Made by a program: the position numbers and the translations under genes
In this document: positions 6,986 through 9,529 of the stretch, one piece after another
Layout: the number at the start of each line of letters is the position of its first letter
How positions within the stretch are numbered: position 1 is the stretch's first letter
The notes under the pieces: model-generated
What the model was told of the DNA's origin: nothing
Databases searched by the model: none
Seen by the model: the letters and a program-made list of their open reading frames with translations, nothing else
Assembly: GCA_904502005.1 (NCBI GenBank)
Contig: CAJGDC010000059.1
Location: forward strand, 1-9,529
DNA from: an uncultured Alistipes sp.
Lineage (GTDB): Bacteria; Bacteroidota; Bacteroidia; Bacteroidales; Rikenellaceae
DNA length: 9,529 nt
Reading direction: 5' to 3'

Positions 6986-8482
6986 TTACTTAATCAATTT
7001 AAGCCACATGTTATGCTCGGCAAGGGGAGTTGTTGCGTTATTTTGTTCAACAAAGACCAGCGACAAAGGCAGCTCCACATAGTATATTTTGCGGGTCTTA
7101 TCAAACTTTATATAGTACTGCTCTGCATTTGCAAGGTGATGCACCTCGGCAAAGCCGGTATTGACATAGTTCTTCAGAGCGCTACGGTGTTGGATAATCT
7201 TAGAGATATAGTTCATAAACGAGCTCTTGCCGCTATCCTTTGTAGATAGTTGCTCGTAGATAACAACAAGGTTATATATAAGCTTTGCCCAATCGTTTTT
7301 AGAGCTCATAAGTTGCTGTTTCACCTCCTCAACACTAAAGCTATCGGAGTCGATATCCATATCATTTAGGTATTCCAGCGCCCTATCAAAGCATTGTTGG
7401 CTAACACCTGCGCGACCATATTTTAGCAGCAGCAGATAAAAGCTCTTCGCTTGTGGGGCCGACTCAAAGCAGAGCCGCACATTCTCAAGGTCCGCAAGGC
7501 GGAAATCACCACGATGGTCAATAACCAAAGAGCTGACAATTTTAGCCTCGGAGCTCAGATAGTCATAGAGCAGGCGATAGTATCCCTGGTAGTGGATAAG
7601 GTCGACTGTTCGCTCAAGTTGCTTGACAAAGTGAAGTATTCGTTGCTTGACGCAGGTTGAGATGTCTATACATAGAAAATCGACCATCTTACTAAGGCGA
7701 CCATCATCCTCAAGGAGGTAGTTTTCACCAATTTTAACCATCAGAAAGCCGTTGTACGGTATCGCCTCCATCTCCATGTTAAATCGCGCGCAAACAACCT
7801 TAAAAAAGGTCTTAGAGTCCATCTTGGCGAGTGTACTACTCAAGTCTGCAAGCCTTGACCTATCTCCGACGGGAACGATAAACTCCATAGAGCGTCGCAG
7901 GAGGTCAATACCTACGCTCTCTGCACTCCTATCACCCCACTGACTCTCCAACTGCCCAACGACATTTGGCAGATAAAATAGTTGCAGACCCACATCCCCC
8001 AGAGCTTTTGTAAGCAACAGGTAGTCATACTTATCATTCAGAACACTACTTGCCTCACTCTGCTCGCTACGCTCAAGGTAGACAATCTGCTCGGACGAGC
8101 ACTCCGCCTCAATATCAGAGGCAGAGACAACCATAGCCCAGTTATGCGAAAAATCCTCCAACGTAAGACGCACGGCTGCAAGAAGCATATTCTCACGGCT
8201 ATCTATATCGTTATCAACGCCAACCACAGACTCAAGAACAGCAAGAACCTCTCTCTTATCCCTCTCCGAAAGACCCTTTAGACAATTAATAGCCTGCTGG
8301 AGCGAGATGTAGTGAATAAACTCCAAATCGCCCGCATCAATACCACATGTGCGTTGTAGACGATCAAGCAGAGCGACCTCATCACGGTGAATCTGCTTAT
8401 CTGCCTTGACCAAATCGACCGCCAACTTAAACAGGGCTCGCTTCTGAATCTCTGTAAGTGCTAATTTAAGGTCATCACTCAT
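6986..8482 (-). CDS. TerB-like domain protein, partner of the AAA+ ATPase
   Basis: The protein has 498 residues, no signal peptide and no membrane segment, so it is cytoplasmic. Residues 10-108 look like a TerB/DjlA-type helical domain. It has two half-motifs with acidic residues: KADKQIHRDE at 26-35 and GVDNDIDSRE at 88-97, each followed by a Leu-rich helix; in TerB-like proteins these acidic sites can bind metal. The remaining 390 residues are mostly helical with no motif I can name. One stretch, ESAPQAKSFYLLLLKYG, faintly recalls a block I associate with other Bacteroidetes proteins, but I would not assign function from it. The start is 5 bases after the stop of the AAA+ ATPase gene, so the two are almost surely co-translated and may act together. 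TerB domains occur in tellurite and stress-response systems; involvement in those is only a guess here. Confidence 0.75.
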   Translation of the reverse strand: MSDDLKLALTEIQKRALFKLAVDLVKADKQIHRDEVALLDRLQRTCGIDAGDLEFIHYISLQQAINCLKGLSERDKREVLAVLESVVGVDNDIDSRENMLLAAVRLTLEDFSHNWAMVVSASDIEAECSSEQIVYLERSEQSEASSVLNDKYDYLLLTKALGDVGLQLFYLPNVVGQLESQWGDRSAESVGIDLLRRSMEFIVPVGDRSRLADLSSTLAKMDSKTFFKVVCARFNMEMEAIPYNGFLMVKIGENYLLEDDGRLSKMVDFLCIDISTCVKQRILHFVKQLERTVDLIHYQGYYRLLYDYLSSEAKIVSSLVIDHRGDFRLADLENVRLCFESAPQAKSFYLLLLKYGRAGVSQQCFDRALEYLNDMDIDSDSFSVEEVKQQLMSSKNDWAKLIYNLVVIYEQLSTKDSGKSSFMNYISKIIQHRSALKNYVNTGFAEVHHLANAEQYYIKFDKTRKIYYVELPLSLVFVEQNNATTPLAEHNMWLKLIK

Positions 8483-8487
8483 CTCAA

Positions 8488-9529
8488 CTATACTTTATAA
8501 CCTATGCGACGTACAATATTTTCACGCTCAATACCCTCCATTTTGCTACGTATCTGCTCAAAGACCTTCAACGTATCTGGGCGCAAAGATGGGTGGGTGT
8601 TGTTTATTGTGGTCTCAAGAATCTGCTGTGAGATAAGGGTATCGGTATATGCTGACACCATCGCTGCATCATTGACAACATAGGCAATATCGCTGGCAAT
8701 AAAACCCTCAGTAAGCTCGGCAAGTCTCTGAGCGTCAATATCCTCAGAACATGGGCGGTCCTTAAGGTGGATAAGGAACATCTCTCGACGTGCCTCGCAA
8801 TCTGGCAGTGGCACATAGACCTGCTTATCCATTCGACCCGTACGCAACACAGCCGGATCAATCTTATCTGGACGGTTAGTTGTTCCGATGACAAAAATAC
8901 CGCGCTTAGAGCAGTTATTTAACTGAGTCAGGAACTCATTTACCTCGCCAGACGAGTACTCTGCCGCACGAGATGAGCGGTCTGGCACTAGAGCGTCAAA
9001 CTCATCAAAGCAGATAACTATCGGAGCATGTTTCTCGGCTGTCTTGAAGAGCTTGCCAATCTTCTCCTGTCCACCATGAACAAAGGAGCTAGCAAGGTCT
9101 GACGATTTGACTAGTACAAAATTAAACTGCGACTCCTCGGCAAACTTCTCCGAGATAAAGGTCTTACCACATCCCGGAGGGCCGTAGAGCAACATTCCAT
9201 TAGGTATTGTCACACGATACTGCGCAGCCTTCTCTTTATTTCGTAACACAAAGAGAACACGCTGCTCAAGGTAACTCTTCAGCTCCGCCATACCCGCAAT
9301 ATCGGCAAAGCCGTTTCCACCACCACTCTTTATATCAAGATTTAGGCGATTTGGGTCTTGTGGATTATAATCCTCATCTCTCTGAGGTTTGCGTTCACCA
9401 CCACCTTTACCCGACTTATCCTGCTGTGGCTCAGCCTTTATTTCACTCTTGGTTGAGTTCTGCTCGGCACCATTATCTACCTGAGCAAAACTCTGCGCAT
9501 CAAGCTCTTTAAGCACCTGCTCAACGCTG
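8488..9529 (-). CDS. AAA+ ATPase, Cdc48/FtsH-like module (5' end outside window)
   Basis: One AAA+ module can be seen; residue numbers count from the GTG at 9516. Walker A is GPPGCGKT (112-119), Walker B is VICFDEFD with D171 and E172, sensor 1 is GTTNRPD (N214), and the second region of homology is DPAVLRTGRMD with candidate arginine fingers R225 and R228. The sensor-2 helix starts GFIASDI (271-277). The pore-loop equivalent is SSFVHGG, with F145 where an aromatic is expected. Such ATPases form ring hexamers that remodel or unfold proteins; no protease or zinc site follows the module, so it is not FtsH itself. Residues 14-60 are a hydrophilic Gln/Lys/Glu-rich linker. The frame is open to the window edge (SVEQ precedes the GTG), so the true start and an N-terminal domain probably lie upstream. 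It ends 5 bases before the TerB-like gene, its likely partner. Confidence 0.88.
   Translation of the reverse strand, partial: SVEQVLKELDAQSFAQVDNGAEQNSTKSEIKAEPQQDKSGKGGGERKPQRDEDYNPQDPNRLNLDIKSGGGNGFADIAGMAELKSYLEQRVLFVLRNKEKAAQYRVTIPNGMLLYGPPGCGKTFISEKFAEESQFNFVLVKSSDLASSFVHGGQEKIGKLFKTAEKHAPIVICFDEFDALVPDRSSRAAEYSSGEVNEFLTQLNNCSKRGIFVIGTTNRPDKIDPAVLRTGRMDKQVYVPLPDCEARREMFLIHLKDRPCSEDIDAQRLAELTEGFIASDIAYVVNDAAMVSAYTDTLISQQILETTINNTHPSLRPDTLKVFEQIRSKMEGIERENIVRRIGYKV

Noticed and set aside
8604..8894. 96-residue minus-strand frame
   Set aside because: Out-of-phase shadow of the AAA+ ATPase gene, rich in Arg, Leu and Cys, with no start signal.
8488..9516. GTG at 9516 as the true start of the ATPase
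   Set aside because: The frame stays open upstream to the edge with ordinary codons (SVEQ), and the visible N-terminus is a linker-like sequence, so the start is probably outside the window.
8488..9529. FtsH protease
   Set aside because: The ATPase module resembles FtsH, but there is no HExxH zinc site or protease domain after it; the gene ends soon after the AAA+ lid.

Overview
The window reads as a chromosomal segment from a Bacteroidales-type gut or host-associated bacterium. Four things support this. Upstream regions carry the Bacteroidetes sigma-ABfr promoter form (TTTG, about 19 bases, TAnnTTTG), and starts lack clear Shine-Dalgarno sequences. The SecD N-terminal region looks like the Bacteroidetes SecDF form. 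Small outer-membrane beta-barrel proteins of a Bacteroides-like family are present. The calcium pump is of the bacterial PMCA type. The genus cannot be fixed from sequence alone. All seven genes I accept lie on the minus strand, so the text below follows transcription from high to low coordinates.

Region 1 (9529 to 6986): a tight two-gene operon encodes an AAA+ ATPase, whose N-terminus lies outside the window, and a 498-residue protein with an N-terminal TerB-like domain. Only 5 bases separate them. The pair looks like an ATPase with a dedicated partner. Its function is unknown to me, and it is the best candidate here for an undescribed system.

Region 2 (6985 to 5607): a textbook Bacteroidetes promoter and a long leader with a strong hairpin precede two tandem paralogous outer-membrane beta-barrel genes. 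These share a nearly identical 107-base 5' segment but have diverged afterwards. A clean Rho-independent terminator ends the unit.

Region 3 (5629 to 4993): a small secreted protein of unknown function has its own short-leader promoter. It is followed by a perfect 34-bp palindrome with a T-tract, which is probably its terminator and also reaches the -33 region of the next promoter.

Region 4 (5013 to 1464): a complete PMCA-type Ca2+-transporting P-type ATPase is followed after 55 bases by a tail-anchored HExxH metallopeptidase-like protein. That gene has an 8-bp inverted repeat immediately before its start codon.

Region 5 (1376 to 1): a promoter and the first 429 codons of secD or secDF, cut by the window edge. 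This gene uses a more uniform, highly-expressed-type codon set than its neighbours. No RNA genes, insertion sequences, CRISPR arrays or convincing plus-strand genes were seen. No gene-free stretch exceeds 300 bases.
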